A stretch of DNA of 64,000 nucleotides from Arthrobacter methylotrophus (GTDB lineage Bacteria; Actinomycetota; Actinomycetes; Actinomycetales; Micrococcaceae), in the NCBI RefSeq assembly GCF_039539965.1, contig NZ_BAABED010000001.1, forward strand, positions 806,001 through 870,000, given 5' to 3'. Both the position numbers and the translations under genes were made by a program. This document shows, one piece after another, positions 33,745 to 43,287 of this stretch (positions within the stretch are counted from its first letter, which is position 1; each line of letters starts with the position of its first letter). A model generated the notes under the pieces. That model made no database searches. It was not told the DNA's origin and saw only the letters and a program-made list of their open reading frames with translations.

Positions 33745-33988
33745 GCGGGTAGCCTCCTGATGGTGGCTGATGCATGGTTCCGTCCTCGCTGGTACTTTGC
33801 TAAGGGCTGGTGGAAGCACCACAGCTAGCGGTGCTGTTGAATGCCTTGCTATTGAAAGCTTGCTACCGAAACGCCGGCGGCAGGCTTCCAACTCTATCCA
33901 AACCTTTAGCATGCATGGCCGACAATTAATCATCGTCCACTCATCGTCGCCCGCTTGGAACCGTTGCACGCCAAACTTGAGGAACCCC

Positions 33989-34867
33989 TTGCGCTCGTTC
34001 GTCTCTGCAATCGCAGTGATCTTTGCCCTTCTGCTCACAGGAATCGCCGTCCCCATGGCATGGACGGACGCCAACATCGTCCGGGAAGACGGGTTCGTGG
34101 CGCTCACGTCCTCGCTTGGAAAGAACGAGGCATTCCAGGCCCGACTCGCCGCTACCGCCGTCGGAAGTCTTGAATCCAAAGTCGAGCTGCCTGCTCCTGT
34201 GGAACAACTTGGCGCCTCGTTCCTCAAGGATGCGGCCACCGCAATGTCAAAATGGCCCGAATACCCCCAGGCATGGAATGAAACCGTGCGCCGGAGCCAT
34301 CAGCTGAATTTCGCCGGAAGTGCCGGTTCTGAAAACTCAAACGCGGGAACCTCCCTGGTGCTCGACGTCGGACCTTTGACGAAGCTTCTCGCGGACCGGC
34401 TGGCCGTGACAACAAAACTCTCCATTGAGCCGCCCCAATCCACCCTGATCAACATCGGAGGCCCTGCCCAGCGGCAGCAGGTAGACAGTGTCGCGGCGTA
34501 TGCGCCGATGTGGTGGATCCCGGCCCTCGGCGCCATCCTTTTGCTTGGACTTGCGCTGATGTCCGCGAGGCGCAGGGGCGCGGTTTTCTTGTTCACAGGA
34601 CTGGGAGTGGCCGCACTTGCCGGTCTGTGGCAAGCAGCCGCTACGGTGCTGAAGGGCGCAGGAGACGCAGGCCTGGGCGGAACTGCTACCGGCGCGCTGT
34701 TCGCCCGGGAGTTGGTCGCAGCATCCGCGGACAATTTCACTGGCTGGATCACTATCGCCGCGGTCGCCGGGGGAGTCCTAGCGCTGGTCGGCCTGATCAT
34801 TCTGATCCTGGCACCCAAAGCCAGGCCGGGTATGCGGGGGAGCGCTGCCGGTAGCATGGAGGGATGA
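33989..34867 (+). CDS. Membrane protein coupled to ispH
   Basis: About 292 residues: an N-terminal helix ([21 protein letters not shown]), an extracytoplasmic domain of some 150 residues, then three C-terminal helices ([54 protein letters not shown]). Start probably the TTG at 33989 behind GAGGAA (4-nt gap); an ATG at 33911 is the alternative. The stop overlaps ispH by four bases (ATGA), giving translational coupling. The family is common in Arthrobacter relatives but has no function known to me. Confidence 0.7.
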   Translation: MRSFVSAIAVIFALLLTGIAVPMAWTDANIVREDGFVALTSSLGKNEAFQARLAATAVGSLESKVELPAPVEQLGASFLKDAATAMSKWPEYPQAWNETVRRSHQLNFAGSAGSENSNAGTSLVLDVGPLTKLLADRLAVTTKLSIEPPQSTLINIGGPAQRQQVDSVAAYAPMWWIPALGAILLLGLALMSARRRGAVFLFTGLGVAALAGLWQAAATVLKGAGDAGLGGTATGALFARELVAASADNFTGWITIAAVAGGVLALVGLIILILAPKARPGMRGSAAGSMEG

Positions 34868-35949
34868 GCAGCTCAGCAGTCTCCATTCCGATGCCCTCTG
34901 TCCCGCGTAGGCGCCGGACGCCGGAAGAGGTGCTGGCTGCCGCGCCAGTAACCGGTGCCAAACGGGTCCTGCTCGCGGCACCGCGCGGATATTGCGCAGG
35001 AGTCGACCGCGCTGTCATTGCGGTGGAGAAGGCGTTGGAACACTATGGGCCGCCCGTGTACGTGCGCAAGCAGATCGTGCATAACGTGCATGTGGTCACC
35101 TCCCTGGAGGAAAAGGGAGCCATCTTCGTCGACGAGACGGATGAAGTGCCCGAAGGCGCGTTGGTGATCTTCTCTGCTCACGGCGTGTCCCCGGCCGTCG
35201 TGCAGTCGGCCGAAGACCGCGGCCTGCGCACCATCGATGCGACGTGCCCCCTCGTCACGAAAGTCCATCGCGAAGCCGTCCGCTTCGCGAAAGACGATTA
35301 CGATATTCTCCTGATCGGCCATGACGGGCACGAGGAAGTGGAAGGCACGGCCGGCGAAGCCCCGGACCACATCCAGATCATCAACGGTCCGCACGAGGTG
35401 GACAAAGTCACCGTGCGGGATCCGGAGAAGACCATCTGGCTTTCGCAAACCACCCTGAGCGTGGACGAGACCATGGAAACGGTCCGAATGCTCAAGGAGC
35501 GATTCCCCACGTTGCAGGATCCGCCCAGCGACGACATCTGCTATGCCACCACCAACCGCCAAGTCGCCATCAAGAAGATCGCCCCGCAGGCCGACCTGGT
35601 GATCGTGGTCGGGTCGGCGAATTCCTCCAACTCCGTGCGGCTCGTCGAGGTGGCGCTCGAGTATGGTGCGAAGGCCTCCCACCGGGTCGACTTCGCGAAC
35701 GAGGTCGACGAAAGCTGGTTCGAGGGCGTCGCTACCGTTGGCGTGACCTCCGGCGCATCCGTTCCCGAGGTCCTGGTCCAGGACGTCCTCCGCTTGCTGG
35801 CCGACTACGGCTACGGTGCGGTTGAGGAAATCGTGACAGCGGAGGAAGACCTCTTGTTCTCCTTGCCTAAGGAACTGCGCGCCACCCTCAAAGAAGCCGG
35901 CGACGTCACCCGTGCTCTGGGCGGACGCGGAAACCGTCCGACGTCCTAG
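34864..35949 (+). CDS. ispH: 4-hydroxy-3-methylbut-2-enyl diphosphate reductase
   Basis: 361 residues. IspH catalyses the last step of the MEP isoprenoid pathway, HMBPP to IPP and DMAPP, on a [4Fe-4S] cluster. The three cluster cysteines appear in [20 protein letters not shown] and [10 protein letters not shown]; the catalytic Glu and His motifs [11 protein letters not shown] and VHNVHVV are present. It has a 30-residue N-terminal extension relative to minimal IspH. Preceded by the coupled membrane protein and followed by a convergent hairpin. Confidence 0.94.
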   Translation: MSSSAVSIPMPSVPRRRRTPEEVLAAAPVTGAKRVLLAAPRGYCAGVDRAVIAVEKALEHYGPPVYVRKQIVHNVHVVTSLEEKGAIFVDETDEVPEGALVIFSAHGVSPAVVQSAEDRGLRTIDATCPLVTKVHREAVRFAKDDYDILLIGHDGHEEVEGTAGEAPDHIQIINGPHEVDKVTVRDPEKTIWLSQTTLSVDETMETVRMLKERFPTLQDPPSDDICYATTNRQVAIKKIAPQADLVIVVGSANSSNSVRLVEVALEYGAKASHRVDFANEVDESWFEGVATVGVTSGASVPEVLVQDVLRLLADYGYGAVEEIVTAEEDLLFSLPKELRATLKEAGDVTRALGGRGNRPTS

Positions 35950-35956
35950 GGGGCTC

Positions 35957-35983
35957 GTGGCCGACTCCTTGCCGGCCGGCCAC
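35957..35983. terminator. Bidirectional hairpin between ispH and rmuC
   Basis: GTGGCCG (35957-35963) pairs with CGGCCAC (35977-35983), loop 13 nt, filling the 36-base gap between two convergent genes. Confidence 0.55.
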
Positions 35984-35985
35984 TT

Positions 35986-37197
35986 CTAGGCCGCCGATTC
36001 TCCTTCGATGAGTTCGGGTGCGGCCAAGGTCCGCGGCACTGCTTCCACTGCGGGCGGTGACTGCAGGCCTTCTGTGTCCATGGCGTTGAGTTTGCGCGCC
36101 GTGGGCAAGACACGGGCCTCCAGCGTTCCGACAAGGGCGTTATAGCGATCCACCGAGGTCTTCAACGACGAACCCAGCTTTCCCACGTTCTCACCAAGGG
36201 TGCCCATGCGTTCGTACAGCTGCCGGGCGAGCTCGAAGAGTTCCCGGGCGTTGTCAGTCAAAACGTCCTGGCGCCAGGTGAAGGCAACGGACTTAAGAAC
36301 GGCCAACAGAGTGCCGGGCGAAGCCAGTACGACGTTCCGGGAGAGGGCGTGGTCCAAGAGTGCCGGGTCCGCTTCGAGCGCCGCCGCCAAGATTGATTCC
36401 GCAGGCAGGAAGCAGATGACCAGCTCGGGCGAGTTTCCGGGGATGTCCCAGTATTTCTTGGATCCCAAGGCATCCACATGGGACTTGAGGGCTTTTGCAT
36501 GAGCCAGCAGCAAAGCATCGGTGCCGGAGCTTCCCGTCACGTTTCCTGCCCAGTGCAGCGCGTTGCCCTGTTCCTGGGCAGCGAGGTAGGACGCCAACGG
36601 AACCTTCGCATCCACCACCAACTGCTTCCCACCCGGCAACTGGACCACCAGATCCGGACGGACAGCATTGTCCACAGACGCGGAATGCACTTGCTCATGA
36701 AAATCGACGTGCCGCAGCATGCCGGCCGCTTCCACCACCCGGCGCAGCTGGACTTCTCCCCACTGGCCCCGTGCGCTGTTGGATCGCAGGGCAGATGCGA
36801 GGGCATGGGTGGAGCGCAGCAGTTGTTCGTCCGACAGCCGGGCTTCCTGGAGCTGTTGGGCAAGCTGCCCGTACTGTTCCAATCGGTCCCGTTCCAGAAG
36901 CGATACCTGTTGCTGGACAGCCGTCAGTTTCTCGGCAACCGGGCCAAGGGCACGCAGCACGCTTCCATCCTGGTTTCTGGACTCGTTCAGTTCACGGTTC
37001 TGTGACAACAAAAGCCGCCGTTCGGCGTCGGCGGCGGCAAACTGGGCGTTTACCGCGGAAAGGCGGGCCGAGACGCCGTCGAAATCTTCTTCCAGCGCGA
37101 GGCTGCGACGCCTGAAGAAGAGGAACCCGGCCACCAGGCCGCCGGCCGCTCCGAGAAGAAGCATGAACAACGCGAGAATCACTGCAAAACCATCCAT
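35986..37197 (-). CDS. rmuC: RmuC-family DNA recombination protein
   Basis: 403 residues: an N-terminal membrane helix (VILALFMLLLGAAGGLVAGFLFF), an extended coiled coil (about 40-125), then the nuclease-like RmuC domain with RGQWGEVQLRRVVEAAGM, PDLVVQLPGGKQLVVDAKVPLASY (D...D-x-K pattern) and ELVICFLPAE. The ATG at 37197 has AAGG about 7 bases upstream and begins with the helix. RmuC limits inversions at repeats in E. coli; its exact activity is unclear. Divergent from ychF, 115 bases apart. Confidence 0.9.
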   Translation of the reverse strand: MDGFAVILALFMLLLGAAGGLVAGFLFFRRRSLALEEDFDGVSARLSAVNAQFAAADAERRLLLSQNRELNESRNQDGSVLRALGPVAEKLTAVQQQVSLLERDRLEQYGQLAQQLQEARLSDEQLLRSTHALASALRSNSARGQWGEVQLRRVVEAAGMLRHVDFHEQVHSASVDNAVRPDLVVQLPGGKQLVVDAKVPLASYLAAQEQGNALHWAGNVTGSSGTDALLLAHAKALKSHVDALGSKKYWDIPGNSPELVICFLPAESILAAALEADPALLDHALSRNVVLASPGTLLAVLKSVAFTWRQDVLTDNARELFELARQLYERMGTLGENVGKLGSSLKTSVDRYNALVGTLEARVLPTARKLNAMDTEGLQSPPAVEAVPRTLAAPELIEGESAA

Positions 37198-37312
37198 GTC
37201 CCCAACCTTGGCACAGGGGCCGGACAATATACGGAAGGTGAACCGGCGGCACCACCGTCCTGGGTTCTTCCGCAAAGCGGACAAGGGCACTCAACGGGTA
37301 GAATCAATGCTC

Positions 37313-38398
37313 GTGGCTCTTACTATTGGCATCGTCGGACTGCCCAACGTCGGCAAATCAACTCTTTTCAACGCACTGACCCGCAACCAGGTGCTGGCAG
37401 CGAACTATCCGTTCGCCACCATCGAGCCCAACGTTGGTGTCGTCAACCTGCCGGACCCGCGCCTGCAGAAGTTGGCGGAGGTCTTCGGGTCCCAGCGCCT
37501 CCTGCCGGCCGTTGTCTCGTTCGTGGACATCGCCGGGATCGTGAAGGGCGCCTCCGAAGGTGAAGGCCTGGGCAACAAGTTCCTCGCGAACATCCGCGAG
37601 GCAGAAGCCATCGCCCAAGTCATTCGTGTCTTCGATGACCCGGACGTGGTCCACGTCGACGGCAAGGTCGATCCGCGCTCCGATATTGAGACGATCAACA
37701 CCGAGTTGATCCTGGCAGACCTCCAGACGATCGAAAAGGCCATTCCGCGGATCGAAAAAGAAGTCAAGATCAAGAAGCGGGAAGCCGCGGAACTGGCGGC
37801 AATCCTGGCCGCCCAGGCCGTGTTGGAACGTGGCGACACCATCTTCTCCTCGGTCAAGAGCGACAAGCTGGAGATGGAGCACCTCAAGGAGCTCAGCCTC
37901 CTCACGGCCAAACCTTTCATCTACGTCTTCAACTCGGATGAGGGAATCTTGGGCAGCCCGGAAAAGCAGGAGGAATTGCGTGCCTTGGTGGCGCCGGCAG
38001 ACTGCATTTTCCTTGATGCCAAGCTGGAATCCGATCTCGTCGAACTCGACGAAGAAGAAGCCCGCGAGATGCTCGAGATGAACGGCCAGGACGAATCCGG
38101 CCTTGACCAGCTGGCACGGGTCGGTTTCCACACGCTAGGGCTGCAGACTTACCTGACGGCCGGTCCCAAGGAAGCCCGCGCCTGGACCATCCACCGGGGC
38201 GATACCGCGCCCCAGGCCGCAGGAGTCATCCACACGGATTTCCAGCGGGGATTCATCAAAGCTGAAGTTGTCTCCTTCGACGACCTTATCGATGCCGGTT
38301 CCATGGCCGAGGCCAAGTCCCGCGGCAAGGTCCGTATTGAAGGCAAGGAATATGTCATGGCCGACGGCGATGTGGTGGAGTTCCGCTTCAACGTGTAG
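37313..38398 (+). CDS. ychF: Redox-regulated ribosome-binding ATPase YchF/OLA1
   Basis: 361 residues, the normal YchF length. G1 loop GLPNVGKST at 9-17, switch motif FVDIAGIVKGASEGEGLGN, the NSDE motif (near 206) that gives ATP rather than GTP preference, a coiled-coil insert and the C-terminal TGS domain with IHTDFQRGFIKAEV and ADGDVVEFRFNV. The start is the GTG at 37313; an ATG two codons earlier is possible. TAGAAT at 37299-37304 sits 8 bases upstream of the GTG, so the message is probably leaderless. A terminator hairpin follows. Confidence 0.94.
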   Translation: MALTIGIVGLPNVGKSTLFNALTRNQVLAANYPFATIEPNVGVVNLPDPRLQKLAEVFGSQRLLPAVVSFVDIAGIVKGASEGEGLGNKFLANIREAEAIAQVIRVFDDPDVVHVDGKVDPRSDIETINTELILADLQTIEKAIPRIEKEVKIKKREAAELAAILAAQAVLERGDTIFSSVKSDKLEMEHLKELSLLTAKPFIYVFNSDEGILGSPEKQEELRALVAPADCIFLDAKLESDLVELDEEEAREMLEMNGQDESGLDQLARVGFHTLGLQTYLTAGPKEARAWTIHRGDTAPQAAGVIHTDFQRGFIKAEVVSFDDLIDAGSMAEAKSRGKVRIEGKEYVMADGDVVEFRFNV

Positions 38399-38432
38399 GG
38401 GCCGCCATCTTCAGTGATGGGGAATTAACTGA

Positions 38433-38467
38433 CACAAGCCCCGGTTCGCCTTGATCCGGGGCTTGTG
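38433..38467 (+). terminator. Terminator of ychF
   Basis: Perfect 12-bp arms CACAAGCCCCGG (38433-38444) and its complement (38456-38467), loop 11 nt, about 34 bases after the stop. Confidence 0.75.
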
Positions 38468-38681
38468 CGATGTCAGCTGGATCATTGAACCACTTGGACG
38501 TCCTTCAATGATTGCATATCGATAACAAACTTTACCGACGGGAAACTTTGGCCACAAACATCCGTTCCGGGCGCTAGGCTACTGCTCATGTGAGACTAGC
38601 CACAAGCCTGCTGAGGGGGTTGTGGCAGTCTGCCGGAGTCAACAGCACCGGCTTTTTCCACTCAAATACATAGGAGGCGGA

Positions 38682-40457
38682 ATGCGTTTCGGACGTACTT
38701 CCAAAGCAGTGGGTATTGCGGCAATCGCCGTGATGGCACTGAGCGCCTGCGCCGGCAACTCCGGTGGCAATACCCCATCCACTGGAGCAGCCAAGTCGGG
38801 CGGCACGGCCACCGTGGTCGAGGTCAACGCTTTCAACACCTTCAACCCCAACACAGCCGACGGCAACACGGACATCAACTCCAAGATCAGCTACGCAACG
38901 CACTCGGGCTTCTACTACATCGACAACAAGTTGAACGTTGTTCACAACGACAAGTTCGGCTCGATGGAAAAGGTCTCGGACAACCCACTGACCGTGAAGT
39001 ACACCATCAATGATGGCGTGAAGTGGTCCGACGGTACCCCGGTTTCCGCAGCCGATCTCCTCCTGCAGTGGGCAGCGTTCTCCGGTTACTACGATGACGC
39101 CGACCCCAAAGCCAAGACCGGTACCTCGTATTTCTCCTACGCCGGTGACAACACAGGCCTGAGTCTCACGGACTTCCCGGAGATCAGCAACAACAACAAG
39201 ACCCTCACGCTTAAGTACTCCAAGCCGTTCGCTGACTGGGAGATCGCGCTCGGCGGTCCCGGCATTGACGTTCCTGCCCACGTCCTTGCCCAGAAGGCCG
39301 GCCTGAAGGACACCCAGGCCTTGATTGACTTCTTCAAGAGCAAGCCCCGCGGAGACTCCAAGGCACCGCTGCCTGCGGACCCGAAGCTGAAGGCAATGTC
39401 GGACATGTGGAACACCGGCTTCGACACGAAGACGCTTCCCGCGGACCCCACCCTGTTCCTCTCAAACGGTCCTTACATCGTCAAGAGCATGAACCAGGAC
39501 CAGTCCCTCACGATGGTCCGGAACAAGGACTACAACTGGGGACCGACTCCTAACCTGGACGAAATCACCGTCCGATACATCGGTTCGGCACCGGCACAGG
39601 TTCAAGCCCTCAAGAACGGCGAGGCGGACATCATTGCCCCGCAGGCTTCCGCTGACACGCTTGACCAGCTCAAGGCGCTCACGAGCCAAGGCGTCACCGT
39701 TGACCAGGGCAACCAGCTGGCCTTCGATCACTTGGACCTGAATTTCTCGGGCCCGCTGGCCGACCAAAACGTGCGCACGGCTTTCATGAAGACAGTGCCC
39801 CGCAAGGACATCGTCAGCAAGATTGTCGGCAAGCTTGACCCGAACGCGAAGCCGCTGGATTCGCAGATCTTCGTTCCCCAGCAGGCTGCATACGCTGATT
39901 CCGCCAAGAACAATGGCTCCTCGGCCTACCAGGACGTGGACATTGATGGTGCCAAGAAGCTCCTGAACGGTGCTACGCCGGAAATCCGCATCATGTACAA
40001 CAAGGACAACCCGAACCGTGTTGACGCTTTCTCTCTGATCCGCGAATCCGCCACCAAGGCGGGCTTCAAGATCGTCGACGGCGGCCTCGGTGCCTCCGAC
40101 TGGGGCAAGGCGCTCGGCAAGGGCGGCTACGATGCCACGATCTTCGGTTGGATCAACCCGGGCGTCGGAGTCTCCGGCGTTCCGCAGATCTTCAAGACCG
40201 CCGGCGGCAACAACTTCAACCAGTTCAGCAACACCGATGCCGACCAGTTGATGGAGCAGCTCGTGGTCACCACGGACCGCAGCAAGCAGGATGACCTTGA
40301 GAAGCAGATCGACAAGAAGATCTGGGACAGCGCATACGGTGTTCCGCTCTTCCAATCGGTGAACGTGGACGCCTACAGCGACCGCATCACGGGCGTAAAG
40401 CTCATGCCGAACCAGACCGGTGTCTGGTGGAACTTCTGGGAGTGGGCTCAGAAGTAG
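38682..40457 (+). CDS. Peptide/oligopeptide ABC transporter substrate-binding lipoprotein (system 1)
   Basis: 591 residues, family 5 solute-binding protein (DppA/OppA). Signal peptide MRFGRTSKAVGIAAIAVMALSAC with the lipobox cysteine near 23. Mature part shows the lobes of the family: VKYTINDGVKWSDGTPVSAADLLLQW, FLSNGPYIVK, and the C-terminal LMEQLVVTTDRSKQDDLEKQIDKKIWDSAYGVPLFQ. Ribosome site AGGAGGCGGA directly precedes the ATG; the same 20-base start region occurs before the second system's binding protein. The leader contains a GCCACAA/TTGTGGC hairpin at 38599-38626. Ligand, probably peptides, is not determinable. Confidence 0.9.
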   Translation: MRFGRTSKAVGIAAIAVMALSACAGNSGGNTPSTGAAKSGGTATVVEVNAFNTFNPNTADGNTDINSKISYATHSGFYYIDNKLNVVHNDKFGSMEKVSDNPLTVKYTINDGVKWSDGTPVSAADLLLQWAAFSGYYDDADPKAKTGTSYFSYAGDNTGLSLTDFPEISNNNKTLTLKYSKPFADWEIALGGPGIDVPAHVLAQKAGLKDTQALIDFFKSKPRGDSKAPLPADPKLKAMSDMWNTGFDTKTLPADPTLFLSNGPYIVKSMNQDQSLTMVRNKDYNWGPTPNLDEITVRYIGSAPAQVQALKNGEADIIAPQASADTLDQLKALTSQGVTVDQGNQLAFDHLDLNFSGPLADQNVRTAFMKTVPRKDIVSKIVGKLDPNAKPLDSQIFVPQQAAYADSAKNNGSSAYQDVDIDGAKKLLNGATPEIRIMYNKDNPNRVDAFSLIRESATKAGFKIVDGGLGASDWGKALGKGGYDATIFGWINPGVGVSGVPQIFKTAGGNNFNQFSNTDADQLMEQLVVTTDRSKQDDLEKQIDKKIWDSAYGVPLFQSVNVDAYSDRITGVKLMPNQTGVWWNFWEWAQK

Positions 40458-40490
40458 GGTCTCAACCCAGCGAGCAACACCGCTAGCCGG

Positions 40491-40524
40491 GGCGCCGGGA
40501 CCGAAGAATCATGGTCCCGGCGCC
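40491..40524 (+). terminator. Attenuator/terminator between binding protein and permeases (system 1)
   Basis: Perfect 12-bp GC-rich arms 40491-40502 and 40513-40524 with a 10-nt loop and TT after. Such a partial terminator would keep binding-protein levels above permease levels. Confidence 0.75.
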
Positions 40525-40633
40525 TTCGGGTTGGTACTGAACAGTCTGCTTCCCACCGACCTCAAGCAGGGAAGGGACACGATCCTGCGATAGGCACTGG
40601 CGATCCCGGGCCTGGATTTCGAGGTTTCACACC

Positions 40634-42175
40634 ATGTTGACCTATATCGTCCGTCGGCTCGTCACCGCCGCACTCATTCTTCTTGGAGCATCATTCCTGG
40701 TGTATCTCCTGACAGCGTTGTCTGGAGACCCCCTGGCAGAGTTCCGGGCCAGCAGCGCACCAAACAGGCAAGCGCTAATGGACTCGCGAACCAATTTGCT
40801 CGATCTCGACACTCCCGCACCCTTGCGCTACTTCAAGTGGCTGGGTGGCGCCGCCCAATGCCTGGTGCCTTTTGGAAACGCCTGCAACCTGGGCAAGAAC
40901 ATCGCGGGGCAGCCAATTACGGAGGCGCTCGGCTTCGCGTTGGTTCAGACCCTGACACTCGTCACGGGCGCAACCATTCTGGCCATCCTCATCGGCATCT
41001 CGCTCGGTGTTGTCACTGCGCTCCGTCAGTACAGCGCTTTGGACTATGGCGTGACGTTCATGGCCTTCCTGTTCTTCTCCTTGCCGATCTTCTGGGTGGC
41101 TGTACTCCTCAAGGAATTCGGCGCCATCGGCTTCAACGACTTCCTGCGAAATCCGGAAATACCACCGGCTGTGGCCCTCGGGATTGGTGCCGTTCTCGGC
41201 GTCATCGGCGCAGTGGTCGTCGGCGGGGCAGCCAAGCGCCGGTTGATCGTCGGTGGTTCGGTTTTCGTAGCTGTCTCGCTTGTCCTCTTCTACTTCTCCT
41301 TGACGCAGTGGTTCCGCAATCCCGGTTTGGGGCCGGTCATCATCGCCATCCTCGGTGCGGGAATCGCCGTCGGAATCACCATCCTGGTTTCCGGTCTTAA
41401 GAACCGGAAGGCGCTGCAATCGAGCCTGATCGTGGTCGGTATCGGCGTCGTCGCCTACTTTGCGGTGCAACCGTTGCTCAATGAAGCAACCGGACTCATG
41501 ATTTTCCTCCTCGCGATTGCCACCATTCTGGTGGGCGTAGCGGTGGGCTATTTCATGGGTGGCTATGATCGCGGCCAATCGATGCGGGCCGCCGCGATCA
41601 CCGCCTTCCTGGTCGGGGCCCTCGTCATCGTGGACCGTTTCATGCAAGCCTGGCCCGCCTATTTCAGCAACAGCAGGGTGCGTGGTCGTCCCATTGCCAC
41701 CATCGGGGCCGGAACCCCGAACATCCAAGGCGATTTCTGGATTTTGTCAACCGACACGCTTACGCACCTTGTCCTGCCGACGGTTGCCTTGATCCTGGTG
41801 TCCTTGGCGAGCTACACGCGGTTTACGCGCTCCTCGATGCTGGAAATCATGAACATGGACTTCATCAGGACCGCACGGGCAAAGGGACTGAGCGAACGTT
41901 CAGTGATCATGGGTCACGCCTTCCGCAATGCCCTGATTCCGATCGCGACGATTGTGGCCTTCGACATTGGAGCCCTGATCGGCGGCGCCGTCATTACGGA
42001 GACGGTTTTCTCTGTTCGAGGCATGGGCTTCCTGTTCATCGACGGACTTCTGCACACCGACCCCAACCCGGTGATGGGTGTATTCCTGTGTGTGGCCGTT
42101 ACGGCCATGGTCTTCAACCTGATAGCGGACCTCGCTTACTCCGCACTCGACCCACGTGTAAGGATCAAAGCATGA
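40634..42175 (+). CDS. Peptide ABC transporter permease, enlarged DppB-type (system 1)
   Basis: 513 residues against the usual 305-340. N-terminal YIVRRLVTAALILLGASFLVYLL and the C-terminal EAA loop (MDFIRTARAKGLSERSVIMGHAFRNALIPI) are standard. Between about 165 and 360 lies an extra segment with several additional hydrophobic helices (AVALGIGAVLGVIGAVVVGG, FVAVSLVLFYFSL, GAGIAVGITILVSGL, IFLLAIATILVGVAVG, ITAFLVGALVIVD). The frame is continuous and codon use uniform, so this is a true insert, probably membrane-embedded. Coupled to the next permease by ATGA overlap. Confidence 0.88.
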   Translation: MLTYIVRRLVTAALILLGASFLVYLLTALSGDPLAEFRASSAPNRQALMDSRTNLLDLDTPAPLRYFKWLGGAAQCLVPFGNACNLGKNIAGQPITEALGFALVQTLTLVTGATILAILIGISLGVVTALRQYSALDYGVTFMAFLFFSLPIFWVAVLLKEFGAIGFNDFLRNPEIPPAVALGIGAVLGVIGAVVVGGAAKRRLIVGGSVFVAVSLVLFYFSLTQWFRNPGLGPVIIAILGAGIAVGITILVSGLKNRKALQSSLIVVGIGVVAYFAVQPLLNEATGLMIFLLAIATILVGVAVGYFMGGYDRGQSMRAAAITAFLVGALVIVDRFMQAWPAYFSNSRVRGRPIATIGAGTPNIQGDFWILSTDTLTHLVLPTVALILVSLASYTRFTRSSMLEIMNMDFIRTARAKGLSERSVIMGHAFRNALIPIATIVAFDIGALIGGAVITETVFSVRGMGFLFIDGLLHTDPNPVMGVFLCVAVTAMVFNLIADLAYSALDPRVRIKA

Positions 42176-43266
42176 GCCAGCCAACACAAGAGGAAGAACT
42201 CCTCGCGCACCAGGCGCTCGCCGAAGCTGCAGCCACCCAAACAGGCAGCGAACTTACCAGCGGCCTCAGCCAGGGCCAGATTGTCCGCAAGAGATTTTTC
42301 GGCCACACGGGCGCCCTCATAGGTTTGGCAGTCTTCGTGGCGATTTTCCTGCTCGCGTTCACGTCCGTGGGTGCTTTCGGCCTGCCTGGATGGTGGAAGT
42401 ACAACTACCTGGACGTCTCGCCGCTCGTCAATGACGGCGCCCCGACGTCGTCCTTGTGGCCCCCCGCCTGGGGCGAGCATCCGTTCGGCCAAGACCGGAT
42501 CGGGCGCGACCTGTTTGCCATGGCGATGCGTGGCGCACAGCAGTCCATCACGGTAATGCTCCTGATCGGTGGCATTGCGGGTGCGATCGGCGCGATCATC
42601 GGGGGACTGGCAGGCTACTTCCGAGGCTGGGTCGAGGCCATCCTCATGCGCCTCACCGACGTCATCATCATCATTCCCGTGCTGCTTCTGGCCGCAGTGG
42701 TCGGCCAGATCGCCAGCCGAAGGGACGAAGGAAGTTGGATTGCCGGCTTTGCTTCCAGCAACGGCGTGGTCATCCTGGGTATTTTCCTGGGACTTGTGAG
42801 CTGGGTTGGCCTGGCCCGTCTTGTCCGTGGCGAGTTCTTGACCCTTCGTGAGCGGGAGTTCGTGGATGCCGCCCGGATTTCAGGTGCGTCCAATGCCAGG
42901 ATCATCTTCAAGCACATCCTCCCGAATGCGGTCGGCGTGCTGATCGTCAATGTCACCCTGACGATGTCGGCTGCGATCCTGCTTGAGACGGCCCTCAGTT
43001 ACCTTGGCCTCGGCGTGCACTCACCCGATACCTCCCTGGGCTTGTTGATCTCCCAGAACCAGGAGGCCTTCGCTACCCGTCCGTGGCTGTTCTGGTACCC
43101 GGGTCTGTTCATCATTCTTATCTGCCTCAGCATCAACTTCATCGGCGACGGCCTGCGGGATGCCTTCGATCCGCGGCAGAAGAAGTTCAAAGCCAAGAGC
43201 GCCGTCGAAACCAGCCGTCATTCAAGCACGACGGCGCCGCTCACCGATACTCCGAAGGGCGCCTGA
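42172..43266 (+). CDS. Peptide ABC transporter permease, DppC-type (system 1)
   Basis: 364 residues: an N-terminal cytoplasmic extension, a first helix (LIGLAVFVAIFLLAF), the DppC-type EHPFGQDRIGRDLFAMAMRG motif, and the EAA loop REFVDAARISGASNARIIFKHILPNAVG. It overlaps the previous gene by four bases. The ATPase gene of this system lies 730 bases downstream beyond an opposite-strand gene. Confidence 0.9.
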   Translation: MSQPTQEEELLAHQALAEAAATQTGSELTSGLSQGQIVRKRFFGHTGALIGLAVFVAIFLLAFTSVGAFGLPGWWKYNYLDVSPLVNDGAPTSSLWPPAWGEHPFGQDRIGRDLFAMAMRGAQQSITVMLLIGGIAGAIGAIIGGLAGYFRGWVEAILMRLTDVIIIIPVLLLAAVVGQIASRRDEGSWIAGFASSNGVVILGIFLGLVSWVGLARLVRGEFLTLREREFVDAARISGASNARIIFKHILPNAVGVLIVNVTLTMSAAILLETALSYLGLGVHSPDTSLGLLISQNQEAFATRPWLFWYPGLFIILICLSINFIGDGLRDAFDPRQKKFKAKSAVETSRHSSTTAPLTDTPKGA

Positions 43267-43287
43267 GTGGGACCCGCCGAGGGAACC

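Noticed and set aside
33770..33988. Upstream extension of the membrane protein before ispH
   Set aside because: It overlaps the xseA ribosome-site/promoter region and lacks coding character; the conserved helix begins after 33989.
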